A stretch of DNA of 64,000 nucleotides from Ferrimonas balearica (GCF_019802055.1 NZ_JAHVHW010000007.1:744001-808000); one strand, 5' to 3'. Positions 18,392 to 27,057 are shown, counted from the stretch's first letter. Notes: generated by a model not told the origin, from the letters alone. A program made the numbers and translations.

Positions 18392-18994
18392 TCAAGAGGG
18401 GCTGGCGAGACTGTCCAGAGTGGCCCCGCATGAGGCCAGGAACACATCCAGGAAGTAGGCCACTTCCGGTTGCTGGCGCAGCTCCGCCAGACGCGGCTCC
18501 AGCTTCTCGGCTACATGGGAAAACTCGTGGTTGTTGTGGGCCAGTTCATCCTTGGCTTTGAGGTAAGCGCAGATCACATCGGCGGCTTTGACCACCGCCG
18601 CGTACTCCGGGTCTACCCGGCTTTGGATCAACAGGTCTGCGAAATCCTCTCGCAGCGCTTCCGGCAGACTGTCGAGGCAGTGCTGCTCAGCCGCGGCCTC
18701 CAGCTTTTTGAACTCGCTGGTGATCTGGCTGTTGGAGTACTTCACCGGACTGACGATGTCGCCCAGACGGGTTTCCGAGCACTCGTGATACAAGGCGATG
18801 GTGGCGGCCCGCTCCGGTACCAGATCCCCGCCGTAGAGCCGGTTCTTAATCACCGCCAACAGGTGGGCCACGATGGCCACCTGATGGCTGTGCTCAGCGA
18901 CGTTCTCCGGTTTGACGCAATACATCAGCGACCAGCGCCGGATCAGTGGCATGCGAAAGAGCCAGGCGAGGAAGGTGCTGCGGATTGGCGTCAT
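18392..18994 (-). CDS. yfbR: 5'-deoxynucleotidase YfbR
   Basis: HD-domain phosphohydrolase that removes phosphate from deoxyribonucleoside 5'-monophosphates. The motif ENVAEHSHQVA carries His35, and VKAADVICAYLKAKDEL the distal Asp. The central HD pair appears as YHECSE, that is His70-Glu71, where E. coli YfbR has His-Asp. I think Glu also occurs in other homologues but cannot verify it. Length 200 aa matches. Strong GGAG ribosome site. It sits 21 bp after alaA as in E. coli. Confidence 0.9.
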   Translation of the reverse strand: MTPIRSTFLAWLFRMPLIRRWSLMYCVKPENVAEHSHQVAIVAHLLAVIKNRLYGGDLVPERAATIALYHECSETRLGDIVSPVKYSNSQITSEFKKLEAAAEQHCLDSLPEALREDFADLLIQSRVDPEYAAVVKAADVICAYLKAKDELAHNNHEFSHVAEKLEPRLAELRQQPEVAYFLDVFLASCGATLDSLASPS

Positions 18995-19015
18995 GGAGGT
19001 CTCCTTTACCCTGAA

Positions 19016-20230
19016 TTACTGACGATAGCGCCCCAGGAACTGTTCGAACTTGTCCATCGCCCGGTCCAGGTCCTCAATGTGGGGCAGGAACACCACCCGA
19101 ACGTGATCCGGCTCCGGCCAGTTAAAGGCGGTGCCCTGTACCAGCAGGATCTTCTCCTGAAGCAGCAGGTCCAGAACCAGCTTCTCATCGTCGATCAGAT
19201 TGAACTTCTTGGTGTCCAGCTTCGGGAAAGCGTACATGGCACCCCGGGGTTTGTATACGCTCACCCCGTCGATGGCATTCAGTCGCTCGACCACCAGGTC
19301 CCGTTGCTGGCACAGGCGTCCGGTGGGCAGAAGCAGCTCATTGACGGACTGGTAGCCGCCCAGTGCGGTTTGAATCGCATGCTGCACCGGTACGTTGGCA
19401 CAGAGGCGCATCGACGCCAGCATCTCCAGTCCTTCGATGTAGCCACGGGCGTGGGAGCGATCTCCGGACAGCATCATCCAACCGGCACGGAACCCTGCGG
19501 CACGGTAGGCCTTGGAGAGGCCGTTAAAGGTCACGATCAGCAGATCGTCCGCCAAAGAAGCGGTGGGGATGTGGGTGGCACCGTCGTACAGGATCTTGTC
19601 GTAGATCTCGTCGGAGAACACGATAAGGTCGTTCTCCCGGGCGATCTGCAGCAGCTCCAGCAGCATGGCACGGCTGTAAACGGCGCCGGTTGGGTTGTTG
19701 GGGTTGATGATCACCAGAGCGCGGGTTTGCGGGGTGATCTTGGCGCGGATGTCCGCCAGATCCGGCATCCAGTCGGCTTGCTCGTCACAGCGGTAGTGTA
19801 CGGCGGTGCCGCCACCCAGATGCACGGCGGCGGTCCAGAGCGGGTAGTCCGGAGCCGGTACCAGAATCTCGTCGCCGTTGTTCAGAAGACCCTGCATCGC
19901 CATCACGATCAGCTCGGACACACCGTTACCGATGTAGATGTCTTCCACATCCACGTCCATGATGCCGAAGGGCTGGTAGTGCTGCATCACCGCCTTACGG
20001 GCGGAGAACAGACCCTTGGAATCACAGTAGCCCTGGCTCTCAGGCAGGTTCAGGATCACATCGCGGATGATCTCCTCCGGGGCATCGAACCCAAAGGGGG
20101 CCGGGTTGCCGATGTTCAGCTTCAATACCCGGTGGCCCTCCTCTTCCAGTCGCTTTGCCTCCCGTGCCACTGGACCCCGAATGTCATAGCAGACCGAGTT
20201 CAGTTTGTTGGACTTCATAATGGGACGCAT
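19016..20230 (-). CDS. alaA: Glutamate-pyruvate aminotransferase AlaA
   Basis: PLP-dependent class I aminotransferase, main alanine-forming transaminase in E. coli. The protein (404 aa) is strongly similar along its length to E. coli AlaA: KLNIGNPAPFGFDAPEEI, GYCDSKGLFSARKAVMQHY, INPNNPTGAVYS and the PLP-lysine segment FNGLSKAYRAAGFRAGWM. First gene of alaA-yfbR-dGTPase. A perfect CRP-type site lies about 80 bp upstream in the divergent region. Confidence 0.95.
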   Translation of the reverse strand: MRPIMKSNKLNSVCYDIRGPVAREAKRLEEEGHRVLKLNIGNPAPFGFDAPEEIIRDVILNLPESQGYCDSKGLFSARKAVMQHYQPFGIMDVDVEDIYIGNGVSELIVMAMQGLLNNGDEILVPAPDYPLWTAAVHLGGGTAVHYRCDEQADWMPDLADIRAKITPQTRALVIINPNNPTGAVYSRAMLLELLQIARENDLIVFSDEIYDKILYDGATHIPTASLADDLLIVTFNGLSKAYRAAGFRAGWMMLSGDRSHARGYIEGLEMLASMRLCANVPVQHAIQTALGGYQSVNELLLPTGRLCQQRDLVVERLNAIDGVSVYKPRGAMYAFPKLDTKKFNLIDDEKLVLDLLLQEKILLVQGTAFNWPEPDHVRVVFLPHIEDLDRAMDKFEQFLGRYRQ

Positions 20231-20309
20231 TGGAGGAAACCTCTAAAAAAAGTACGCAAAATAGGATCTCGCAACATATCGAAAAGCCTCGAAAGTGTGA
20301 AGCCCGGGT

Positions 20310-20331
20310 TGATGTGATGACGATCACAATA
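20310..20331. promoter_or_regulatory. CRP-binding site between alaA and the thioesterase gene
   Basis: TGTGA-TGACGA-TCACA (20313-20328) is a perfect match to both CRP half-sites with the right 6-bp spacing. It could act on alaA (leftward), on the gene at 20374 (rightward), or both. Confidence 0.65.
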
Positions 20332-20373
20332 TAGGATCATTGCTCTAGTGGTATGACCAGTCAAGGAGTGGAT

Positions 20374-20862
20374 GTGAGCTGGCCGGTGAGTGCAAACACC
20401 GTAAGGCGGTTACTAAATGTATGGCCGCCTTTTCTGTTTCCGGGTATCCGGATAGAGCAGTTGGATCAGGATTATCGCTACTGTCGCGTTGGGCTGAGGT
20501 TGCGCGCCTGGAACCGTAACGCCAACGGCTCCCATTACGGGGGCAGCCTGTTCTCAATGACCGATCCCATCTATGCCATGATGCTGATGGGCATTTTTGG
20601 CAAAGAGTACCGGGTCTGGGACAAGGAAGCGGATATCGACTACATCAAGCCGGGTAAGGGTAGGGTGTATGCGGAGTTCCGTCTTACTGATGGGCAACTG
20701 GACGCGATTCGTTCCGCCACCGCAGAGGGCGACAAGGTTCTGCCGGAGTTTGTGGTGGAGGTGAAGGACGAAAGCGGCGATGTGGTATGTCGGTTGAGAC
20801 GGGTGCTGTACGTCAGGAAGAAGCCCAAGTACCGAATGGCGCCGCCAGCGGAAGCGGCCTGA
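20374..20862 (+). CDS. Hotdog-fold thioesterase-like protein (DUF4442)
   Basis: Predicted acyl-CoA thioesterase-like protein of the DUF4442/PaaI group. The hotdog helix region is NANGSHYGGSLFSMTDPIYAMML; the N-terminal RVGLRLRAWNRN and the later DIDYIKPGKGRVYAEFRL are family-like. Two starts are possible: ATG at 20353 without a ribosome site, or GTG at 20374 with AAGGAG five nt before it; I prefer the GTG (162 aa). Divergent from alaA with a CRP-type site between. Confidence 0.75.
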   Translation: MSWPVSANTVRRLLNVWPPFLFPGIRIEQLDQDYRYCRVGLRLRAWNRNANGSHYGGSLFSMTDPIYAMMLMGIFGKEYRVWDKEADIDYIKPGKGRVYAEFRLTDGQLDAIRSATAEGDKVLPEFVVEVKDESGDVVCRLRRVLYVRKKPKYRMAPPAEAA

Positions 20863-20865
20863 TAC

Positions 20866-20897
20866 AAAAAGAGGACCCCGATGGGTCCTCTTTTTTT
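20866..20897. terminator. Bidirectional terminator
   Basis: AAAAAGAGGACCC-CGAT-GGGTCCTCTTTTT, shared by the convergent thioesterase and fldA genes. Confidence 0.88.
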
Positions 20898-20916
20898 GAG
20901 TCTGCTCGCGGGCGGA

Positions 20917-21441
20917 TTAGCCCAGCTCAGCCAGGCACATCTCGTCGTAGATCTGCTTAACCCAGGCGTCCACGCGCTCTTCGGTCAGCTCAGGCTGGCG
21001 ATCTTCGTCGATACCCAGGCCAACAAAGGTGTTGTCGTCCACCAGCGCCTTAGAGGCTTCGAAGGTGTAACCCTCGGTGGAGGTGTGGCCAACGATAATG
21101 CCGCCGCGCTCACGCACGATGTCAGCGATCTGGCCCATGGCGTCGAGGAAGTACTCGGCGTAGTCCTCCTGATCGCCACAACCGAAGATGGCAACCAGTT
21201 TGTCGGTGAAGTCGATTTGCTCCAGTTCCGGGAAGAAGTCATCCCAGTCGCACTGAGCTTCGCCGTAGTACCAGGTTGGGATCCCGAGCAGCAGCAAGCT
21301 GTAATCGTCGATCTCCTCTTTACTGCTCTTGGCGATGTCCTTTACGGCCACCATTTTTTCGCCAAGTTTTTTCTGGATCATCTTGGCAACGGCTTCGGTG
21401 TTACCGGTGTCGCTGCCAAAGAACAGACCTACGCTTGCCAT
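20917..21441 (-). CDS. fldA: Flavodoxin FldA
   Basis: Long-chain flavodoxin, a small FMN electron carrier. The FMN phosphate loop is GSDTGNTEAVA (residues 10-20), with the ring-binding loops TWYYGEAQCDWDDF and FGCGDQEDYAEYFLDAMG. Start chosen at 21441 (MASVGLFFG, 174 aa) because AGGT lies six nt before it; an ATG two codons earlier abuts that site. Last gene of ybfF-DUF2788-ybfE-fldA, the order seen around E. coli fldA. Confidence 0.95.
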   Translation of the reverse strand: MASVGLFFGSDTGNTEAVAKMIQKKLGEKMVAVKDIAKSSKEEIDDYSLLLLGIPTWYYGEAQCDWDDFFPELEQIDFTDKLVAIFGCGDQEDYAEYFLDAMGQIADIVRERGGIIVGHTSTEGYTFEASKALVDDNTFVGLGIDEDRQPELTEERVDAWVKQIYDEMCLAELG

Positions 21442-21477
21442 TCGCATACCTATATCTGTTGGTGAATATGATCCGCC

Positions 21478-21765
21478 TCAGGGGCGGTCCGAGTCCAAGT
21501 TGAATTGTGCCAGCAAGATGGACTCAATCAGTTGACTGCGGCTGATATTACTGTCCAGGGCCTGGTCATTCAAGGCGTTGTATAACGCTTCTGAGACCTT
21601 GAGCTCAATGCGTTTGAGCCCCCGGGAGCGGTCCCGCTGGATCTGGTTACGCTTGTTGATCCGCAGTTGTTCTTCCCGGGTCAAAGGATTGGTCCGCGGG
21701 CGGCCACGGCGCTTCTCCGTGGCGAACATGTCCAGGGTCGTTCTGTCGGTTTTCTCGATTGCCAT
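21478..21765 (-). CDS. ybfE: LexA-regulated protein YbfE-like
   Basis: 95-aa basic protein, closely similar to E. coli YbfE: EKTDRTTLDMFATEKRRGRP, NPLTREEQLRINKRNQ and RGLKRIELKVSEALYNAL, with a ribbon-helix-helix-like C-terminal half (ISRSQLIESILLAQ). YbfE is a member of the SOS regulon in E. coli, but I see no CTGT-N8-ACAG LexA site immediately upstream here. It is 36 bp before fldA. Confidence 0.88.
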   Translation of the reverse strand: MAIEKTDRTTLDMFATEKRRGRPRTNPLTREEQLRINKRNQIQRDRSRGLKRIELKVSEALYNALNDQALDSNISRSQLIESILLAQFNLDSDRP

Positions 21766-21777
21766 GATCTATGACGG

Positions 21778-21999
21778 TCAGCCGATGCCCGAGCCTTCCC
21801 AAAAGAGCTGAATCAGCCCTTTGGCAATGAAGCCGGCACAGCCTAAAAACAGCACTAGCCAAACGATAAAGCGCCCGAAAGGGGGCACATTACCCTTGTT
21901 CAATACGTCCCTGATGGACATGCCGATTAGGAAGAATATCGCCGCCAGACCCAGATTCAGGCCCAGCGCCTCCAATTGTTCAAATCGGATATTCAGCAT
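21778..21999 (-). CDS. DUF2788 small membrane protein
   Basis: 73-aa protein with two transmembrane helices, LGLNLGLAAIFFLIGMSI and FIVWLVLFLGCAGFIAKGLIQLFW, separated by RDVLNKGNVPPFGR. This pattern matches DUF2788, a family found in this position between ybfF and ybfE in Shewanella and Vibrio relatives. Function unknown. It is 12 bp before ybfE. Confidence 0.8.
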   Translation of the reverse strand: MLNIRFEQLEALGLNLGLAAIFFLIGMSIRDVLNKGNVPPFGRFIVWLVLFLGCAGFIAKGLIQLFWEGSGIG

Positions 22000-22032
22000 G
22001 TCGTCACCTTCCTGGCGTTTTGAGGGCGCGCA

Positions 22033-22845
22033 CTATAGCACAGCCGCTGGATCGTGACCATGGGTGGAACCGCCCAAATGCCGGTTAAGAAACTGGATCA
22101 CCTGACGGTTAAACAGTTGAGGTTTCTCGGCATGAAGCCAGTGGCCGGTACCGGCTATCACCCGGGCCTCGGCGTTGGGGAAGCGAGCCTGCACCTCAGG
22201 CTGGTGTTCCGGCAGCAGGTAGTCGGAGTGCTCACCCTTGATAAAACGCACCGGCCCCTCCCAGGGAAGGGCATCCGGCAGGGCGCCAATAAGATGGGGG
22301 TAGTTGGCGTCAATGGCTGGCAGGTTGATCTGCCAGCGGTAGCCCCCTTCTGGGCGGGGCTTCAGGTTCTTGGTGAGGAACAGGGCCGTACCGGCGTCAA
22401 TGCCGACCTCCATCATGCGCTGTTGCGCGGCCTTGCGTGACGGTAGGTTGGCGGCATCGATGCTGCTCAGGGTGGCCAGAATGGTGTCGTGACGACGGTG
22501 GTAGCCCACCGGTGCAATGTCCGCGACCACCATGGCGGTGACGCGCGACGGATGGGCCTGGGCATAGGTCATGGCCACTTTGCCGCCCAGGCTGTGTCCC
22601 ACCAGCGCCATCTGCTCGATGGAGAGGGTTTGGCGCAGTTGCTCAAGATCCTCTGCCATCTCGGCCAGGCTCATGCTGTCGTTGTGGGCGGACAGGCCGT
22701 GGTTGCGCAGGTCAATGCGGATGATGTCGTACCCTTCCGCCTCCAGCGCCCGGCCTAGACCTGCGAGGTTGTCTCGGTCACCAAACAGACCGTGAATAAG
22801 GATGACGGTTGGCCCCTGGCCATGGCGTTCATAGTGAATAGACAC
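22033..22845 (-). CDS. ybfF: Alpha/beta-hydrolase esterase YbfF
   Basis: Cytoplasmic acyl esterase of the alpha/beta-hydrolase fold. The nucleophile elbow is GHSLGG, the oxyanion region LIHGLFGDRDNLAGLGRAL, and the catalytic His lies in GTGHWLHAEKP. GTG at 22843-22845 is chosen as start because GGAG lies six nt upstream and the product then begins at the conserved IHYERHG; the open frame upstream has no homology. The 270-aa length fits. First gene of the four-gene fldA operon, divergent from seqA. Confidence 0.9.
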   Translation of the reverse strand: MSIHYERHGQGPTVILIHGLFGDRDNLAGLGRALEAEGYDIIRIDLRNHGLSAHNDSMSLAEMAEDLEQLRQTLSIEQMALVGHSLGGKVAMTYAQAHPSRVTAMVVADIAPVGYHRRHDTILATLSSIDAANLPSRKAAQQRMMEVGIDAGTALFLTKNLKPRPEGGYRWQINLPAIDANYPHLIGALPDALPWEGPVRFIKGEHSDYLLPEHQPEVQARFPNAEARVIAGTGHWLHAEKPQLFNRQVIQFLNRHLGGSTHGHDPAAVL

Positions 22846-22984
22846 CGGTTTCTCCTGCCGCACTGCAATCGGCGCCGGATTGTGCCAACGGTGTGAGCAA
22901 CTTGGCAAGTTTTTGCCGTGGTCGGCAGCCAACTCGCTCGTTATAATGCGTCTGATTTTGTGCAAAAAAGCTGACAGGACTGCA

Positions 22985-23527
22985 ATGAAATACATCGAGA
23001 TCGACGACGAGCTGTACCGCTACATCGCCTCCAACACCCAACAGATCGGTGAGAGCGCTTCGGACATTCTGCGTCGCCTTCTGGGTCTGGAAGTGACTGC
23101 AGAGGCTGAGTCGATCCCGGAGCGAATCAGCGAGCCCTCAATGGAAGGGGTCGCCGAGCAAGCGCCGGTGCGCTCTGCGGTGGCAGAGTCAGGTGTGTTT
23201 GATGAACTGCTGGGCGATGAGCAGTTGGAACGTCAGAAAGGGGCTGTTGGCCGCTTCGTCTACCTTCTGGACTGTCTCTATCGTCAGTACCCCGGCACCT
23301 TTGATGGCGTGCTGGAGATCCGTGGTCGCGACCGCCTCTACTTCTCCCAAAGCAAAGAGGGTTTGCTGAAAGCCAGCCCCAGTGCCAACCCCAAGCAGAT
23401 TGGCGCCAGCCCATTCTGGGTTTCCGCTAACAACAACACTGCCAAGAAGCGGGCTATCCTTGAGGAAGTGCTTGAATTGCTGGGTTGCCAGAAGACTCTG
23501 GCTGTCCGCATTGCAGAACAGATTTGA
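22985..23527 (+). CDS. seqA: Replication-initiation negative modulator SeqA
   Basis: Binds hemimethylated GATC sites and sequesters oriC. The N-terminal oligomerisation part MKYIEIDDELYRYIASNTQQIGES and DILRRLLGL are characteristic, and the C-terminal DNA-binding part contains GRDRLYFSQSKEGLLKASPSANPKQI and PFWVSANNNT. The 180-aa length agrees with E. coli (181). Start ATG at 22985 follows AGGACTG. TATAAT at 22942-22947 could be its -10. pgm follows by 18 bp, as in E. coli. Confidence 0.97.
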   Translation: MKYIEIDDELYRYIASNTQQIGESASDILRRLLGLEVTAEAESIPERISEPSMEGVAEQAPVRSAVAESGVFDELLGDEQLERQKGAVGRFVYLLDCLYRQYPGTFDGVLEIRGRDRLYFSQSKEGLLKASPSANPKQIGASPFWVSANNNTAKKRAILEEVLELLGCQKTLAVRIAEQI

Positions 23528-23545
23528 TTCCCTCCAGGACGAAAT

Positions 23546-25183
23546 ATGTCACTACATGATCGGGCAGGTCAGCCTGCCCTTCAGTCTGATCTGGCGGACA
23601 TCCCGCACCTGATCAGCAGTTACTACACCCTGTCACCCCGAGCCGACCACCCTGCAGAGCAGGTCAGTTTTGGCACCTCCGGTCATCGTGGCAGTGCGCT
23701 GAAGCGCAGCTTTAACCAGTCGCACATCCGTGCCATCACCCAGGCTGTGGTGGATTATCGTCGTCAGGCCGGTATTCGCGGCCCCATGTTGCTGGGCTAT
23801 GACACCCACGCCCTCAGTCAGCCGGCGTTCTTTACTGCCATTGAAGTGCTGGCGGCCAACGGCGTCCGGATCCACATTCAGAAGGGCCGGGCTTTTCTGC
23901 CGACGCCGGTCCTCTCCTATGGCGTCATCCGCTACAACCGCACCAGCGATGAGTTGGCGGACGGTCTGATCCTGACCCCCAGCCACAACCCGCCGGCGGA
24001 TGGCGGCATCAAGTACAACCCCCCGCATGGCGGCCCGGCAGACACCGATGTCACTGACTTTATTGCCGCCCGGGCCAACCACTACCTGGCCCATGGGCTG
24101 GAAGGTGTACGCTGGGTCAGCCACGATGTGGCCATGGCCACCGCCCTGGTGGAGGAGTGGGACCTGATCGGCGAGTACATTGAAGCGCTGGGTCAGGTGC
24201 TGAATATGGAAGTGATCGCTAAGTCCGGCATCCGTCTGGGTGTTGACCCGCTGGGTGGCGCCTCCGTTTCCGTGTGGCAGCGTATTGGTGAACGCTACGG
24301 TCTGGACCTCACCGTTGTGAACGATCGGGTGGATCCGGCCTTCGGTTTTATGGCGTTGGATAAAGATGGGCAGATCCGGATGGATTGCTCCTCAAGTCAC
24401 GCGATGGCGCCGCTGCTGGCCATTAAGGACCAGTATGACCTGGCTCTGGCCAACGACCCGGATGCAGACCGTCACGGCATCGTTTGCCGTGATGGCGGGC
24501 TGATGAACCCCAACCACTTCCTGGCGGTGGCCATCGATTATCTGTTGGCTCATCGTCCCCAGTGGCCGCAGGGAATCGCTGTTGGCAAAACCCTGGTGTC
24601 CAGCGCCATCATCGATAAGGTGGTGGCCGCCAAGGGCTATCCGCTGCAGGAGGTCCCGGTCGGCTTTAAGTGGTTTGTGGAAGGTCTGAGCCTGGGCACA
24701 CTGGGTTTCGGCGGCGAGGAGAGTGCCGGCGCCAGCTTCCTGGATCGTCAGGGCCGTGCGTTCAGCACTGACAAAGACGGGTTCATCCTCTGCCTGCTGG
24801 CGGCTGAGATCCAGGCGGTGACCGGACAGAGCCCCGCAGCCCATTATGAAGCGCTCGAAGCCCGGTTTGGTGTCCACCACTACCGTCGTATCGATGCGCC
24901 GGCTACCGAGGCGATCAAAGCGGCTTTCAAAACGCTGGACCCGGAAACGCTGAGCTGTGATCACCTTGCTGGCGAGCCGGTTCAGGCGATTCTGACCCGC
25001 GCCCCGGGCAACGGGGCCAGCATCGGTGGCCTGAAAATGGTGACTGAGCATGGCTGGTTTGCCGCCCGACCTTCCGGTACTGAGCCGATCTATAAGATCT
25101 ATGCTGAGAGCAGCCTGGGTGAATCACACCTTAATGCTCTGCTGGAGGAGGCTCAGGCACTGATTGCCAAGCTCAGCAGCTAA
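23546..25183 (+). CDS. pgm: Phosphoglucomutase
   Basis: Interconverts glucose 1-phosphate and glucose 6-phosphate. The phosphorylated Ser is S146 in LTPSHNP, the metal loop is DPDADRHG near residue 307, the sugar loop GEESAGAS near 395, and the phosphate loop RPSGTEP near the C-terminus. Length 545 aa, one less than the E. coli enzyme. Downstream of seqA in a probable two-gene operon with a terminator behind it. Confidence 0.97.
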   Translation: MSLHDRAGQPALQSDLADIPHLISSYYTLSPRADHPAEQVSFGTSGHRGSALKRSFNQSHIRAITQAVVDYRRQAGIRGPMLLGYDTHALSQPAFFTAIEVLAANGVRIHIQKGRAFLPTPVLSYGVIRYNRTSDELADGLILTPSHNPPADGGIKYNPPHGGPADTDVTDFIAARANHYLAHGLEGVRWVSHDVAMATALVEEWDLIGEYIEALGQVLNMEVIAKSGIRLGVDPLGGASVSVWQRIGERYGLDLTVVNDRVDPAFGFMALDKDGQIRMDCSSSHAMAPLLAIKDQYDLALANDPDADRHGIVCRDGGLMNPNHFLAVAIDYLLAHRPQWPQGIAVGKTLVSSAIIDKVVAAKGYPLQEVPVGFKWFVEGLSLGTLGFGGEESAGASFLDRQGRAFSTDKDGFILCLLAAEIQAVTGQSPAAHYEALEARFGVHHYRRIDAPATEAIKAAFKTLDPETLSCDHLAGEPVQAILTRAPGNGASIGGLKMVTEHGWFAARPSGTEPIYKIYAESSLGESHLNALLEEAQALIAKLSS

Positions 25184-25190
25184 TCTGAAT

Positions 25191-25215
25191 AGGGAGCCGC
25201 ATTGGCTCCCTTTTT
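25191..25215 (+). terminator. Terminator of seqA-pgm
   Basis: AGGGAGCC-GCATT-GGCTCCCT followed by T residues, six bases after the pgm stop codon. Confidence 0.85.
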
Positions 25216-25235
25216 CGTACTTGAAGGAGACGCCC

Positions 25236-25961
25236 GTGAACATGAAAACCGCGTATATCCGTCCTGCCTTGATCCTGGCTTTGGGTCTGGTGGTGGGACT
25301 CGGTTTGTTGGGCTACCAGTTGGGCAGCAGCGCGCTTTCGATTAAAGCGTATGAGCGCAGTGTGACCGTCAAGGGATTGTCCGAGCGGGAGATGCCCGCA
25401 GATGTGGTGATTTGGCCCATCCGCATCGTGGCGGCGGATAATGATTTGACCGCGCTCTACAACAAACTTGAGGCGGACATTCAGACCATTCAGACCTTCC
25501 TGACCCGTCAGGGATTGGCACCGGGCACCATTACCGTGTCACCTCCCACCGTCGTTGATAAGCTGGCGCAGCAGTATGGCGGTGCGGCTGATGTTCCGCT
25601 TCGATACTCAGCCACCCAGAGCCTGACCGTCTACTCCTACGACGTGGATGAAACCCGTCGCATCATGGGAGAGATTGCCACTCTGGGCAAACAGGGCATC
25701 GTGATCAGCCAGGACGATTATCGCGGTGCCGTGCAGTACCTGTTTCTGGGGCTGAACGACATCAAGCCCGCCATGGTTGAGGAGGCCACCACCAATGCGC
25801 GCTCCGTGGCCCAGAAGTTCGCCGAGGATTCTCAGAGCCGTCTGGGCAAGATTAAGCGTGCCAGTCAGGGCCAGTTTTCCATCAACGATCGTGATGCCAA
25901 TACCCCCTACATCAAGAAGATTCGGGTGGTCTCCACGGTGGAATATTACCTGTCGGACTGA
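25236..25961 (+). CDS. SIMPL-domain (DUF541) protein
   Basis: 241-aa protein with an N-terminal membrane anchor or signal (ALILALGLVVGLGLLGYQLG) and a SIMPL/DUF541 domain that opens SVTVKGLSEREMPADVVIWPIRIVA and ends IRVVSTVEYYL. These periplasmic proteins are widely conserved; the molecular role is unclear, with links to oxidative stress proposed for some. GTG at 25236 is preferred to ATG 25242 because AAGGAG is six nt upstream of the GTG. Four bases separate it from the acetyltransferase gene. Confidence 0.82.
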   Translation: MNMKTAYIRPALILALGLVVGLGLLGYQLGSSALSIKAYERSVTVKGLSEREMPADVVIWPIRIVAADNDLTALYNKLEADIQTIQTFLTRQGLAPGTITVSPPTVVDKLAQQYGGAADVPLRYSATQSLTVYSYDVDETRRIMGEIATLGKQGIVISQDDYRGAVQYLFLGLNDIKPAMVEEATTNARSVAQKFAEDSQSRLGKIKRASQGQFSINDRDANTPYIKKIRVVSTVEYYLSD

Positions 25962-25964
25962 CCC

Positions 25965-26477
25965 ATGAGTGTGCCCATATTTACGACTGAGCGAATGATT
26001 GTCCGGCCACTCGAGCCGGGTGATCTGCCCTGGTTTGCTGCCCTGGAGGCGGACCCAGAGGTGATGCGTTACACCGACCGGCCGCCGCAAACCTATGAGC
26101 AATCGACCTTTGCCCTGCTGGAACTGGCGGGGCAACGTGAGATTGATGGCTCGCTGTGCCTATGGGCGGTGACCTCAAACGACGGCAATGGACTGGGCAC
26201 CGCCGCCGTCTATCGAAATGACGATGACCAGTGGGAGATGGGGTACAAGTTTCATCGCCACTGCTGGGGGCAGGGCCTGGCCAGTGAGCTGGCTCAGGCA
26301 CTGGTGAGCTACCTGGAGAAGGCGCTTGCCGGTGAGTGCCTCCATGCCTATGCCTTCGCGGAAAATACCGCTTCCTGCAGGATCCTGGAAAAGTGTGGTT
26401 TTCGCCTGAGTCGCGAGTGGTTTAATGCTGAGTATCAACTGCTGGATCGACATTACCTGCGTCCACTGGTGAATTAA
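25965..26477 (+). CDS. GNAT acetyltransferase, RimJ/RimL-like
   Basis: 170-aa N-acetyltransferase of the type acting on protein N-termini or small molecules. It opens with TERMIVRPLEPGDLPWF and has the acetyl-CoA-binding strand and loop in EMGYKFHRHCWGQGLASELAQALVSY and the terminal AFAENTASCRILEKCGFRLSREW. The substrate is unknown. Probably co-transcribed with the SIMPL gene. Confidence 0.85.
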   Translation: MSVPIFTTERMIVRPLEPGDLPWFAALEADPEVMRYTDRPPQTYEQSTFALLELAGQREIDGSLCLWAVTSNDGNGLGTAAVYRNDDDQWEMGYKFHRHCWGQGLASELAQALVSYLEKALAGECLHAYAFAENTASCRILEKCGFRLSREWFNAEYQLLDRHYLRPLVN

Positions 26478-26571
26478 GTTACTTGTGCTGCCTGAGGGAG
26501 ATTCGGGAAAAGAGCGCATTGGCTTACACAGAAGTAACGACACAACTTTGGCTTTTTGGCTTTTTCTTAAA

Positions 26572-26585
26572 ATTGCTTAAGCAAT
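26572..26585. promoter_or_regulatory. Perfect 14-bp palindrome ATTGCTTAAGCAAT
   Basis: Uninterrupted palindrome in an AT-rich 166-bp gap, about 60 bp before the second GNAT gene. It looks like an operator for a dimeric regulator, but none is identified. Confidence 0.3.
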
Positions 26586-26643
26586 GTCCGGTCTCAATTG
26601 TGTAATCTGAAACTCTGATGTTGAGCTGTATCTCAGGGGTGTC

Positions 26644-27057
26644 ATGTTTTTCACAACCACTCGTCTTACTCTCCGGCCAGCACTGCCTGAAGACGCTGGT
26701 ATGACGGTGTCGTTCCGCCATGCCCCTGACCTTGGCGATGCCGACCGGTTTGACCCCCGCTTTCCCCCCTCTGTGGTACTCGACTCATCAGGCGATGAGA
26801 TCGGCATGGTGCTGACCTGGCCCGAGCCGACGGGCGGGTGGCGTCTGGAGTTTGCCCTGTTCGAAAGTGCGCGCGGCAAAGGGTACGCCAGGGAGATGAT
26901 CAGAGCCTGGGGGCATCGTTTTCAGCAGGAGTGTCCCAGCGACACGCTCACCGCATGGGTAAAACCGGACGATGGCGCAGCGGAATCGGTACTGCGATTT
27001 GCCGGTTTTGAACTGGCTGGAGAGGGGCGCTACCAGTTGCCGTCCCTTGCGCGCTAA
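26644..27057 (+). CDS. GNAT acetyltransferase, small
   Basis: 137-aa GNAT-like protein: FFTTTRLTLRPALPEDAGM at the N-terminus, FALFESARGKGYAREMIRAWG as acetyl-CoA loop and AAESVLRFAGFELAGEGRY at the end. It is shorter than the neighbouring GNAT and lacks part of the usual middle strands. AGGGGT precedes the ATG. Substrate unknown. Confidence 0.72.
   Translation: MFFTTTRLTLRPALPEDAGMTVSFRHAPDLGDADRFDPRFPPSVVLDSSGDEIGMVLTWPEPTGGWRLEFALFESARGKGYAREMIRAWGHRFQQECPSDTLTAWVKPDDGAAESVLRFAGFELAGEGRYQLPSLAR

Noticed and set aside
18470-20317. 615-codon open frame on the plus strand opposite yfbR and alaA
   Set aside because: It lies wholly antisense to two clear enzymes, shows no domain, and is an expected by-product of high-GC codon use.
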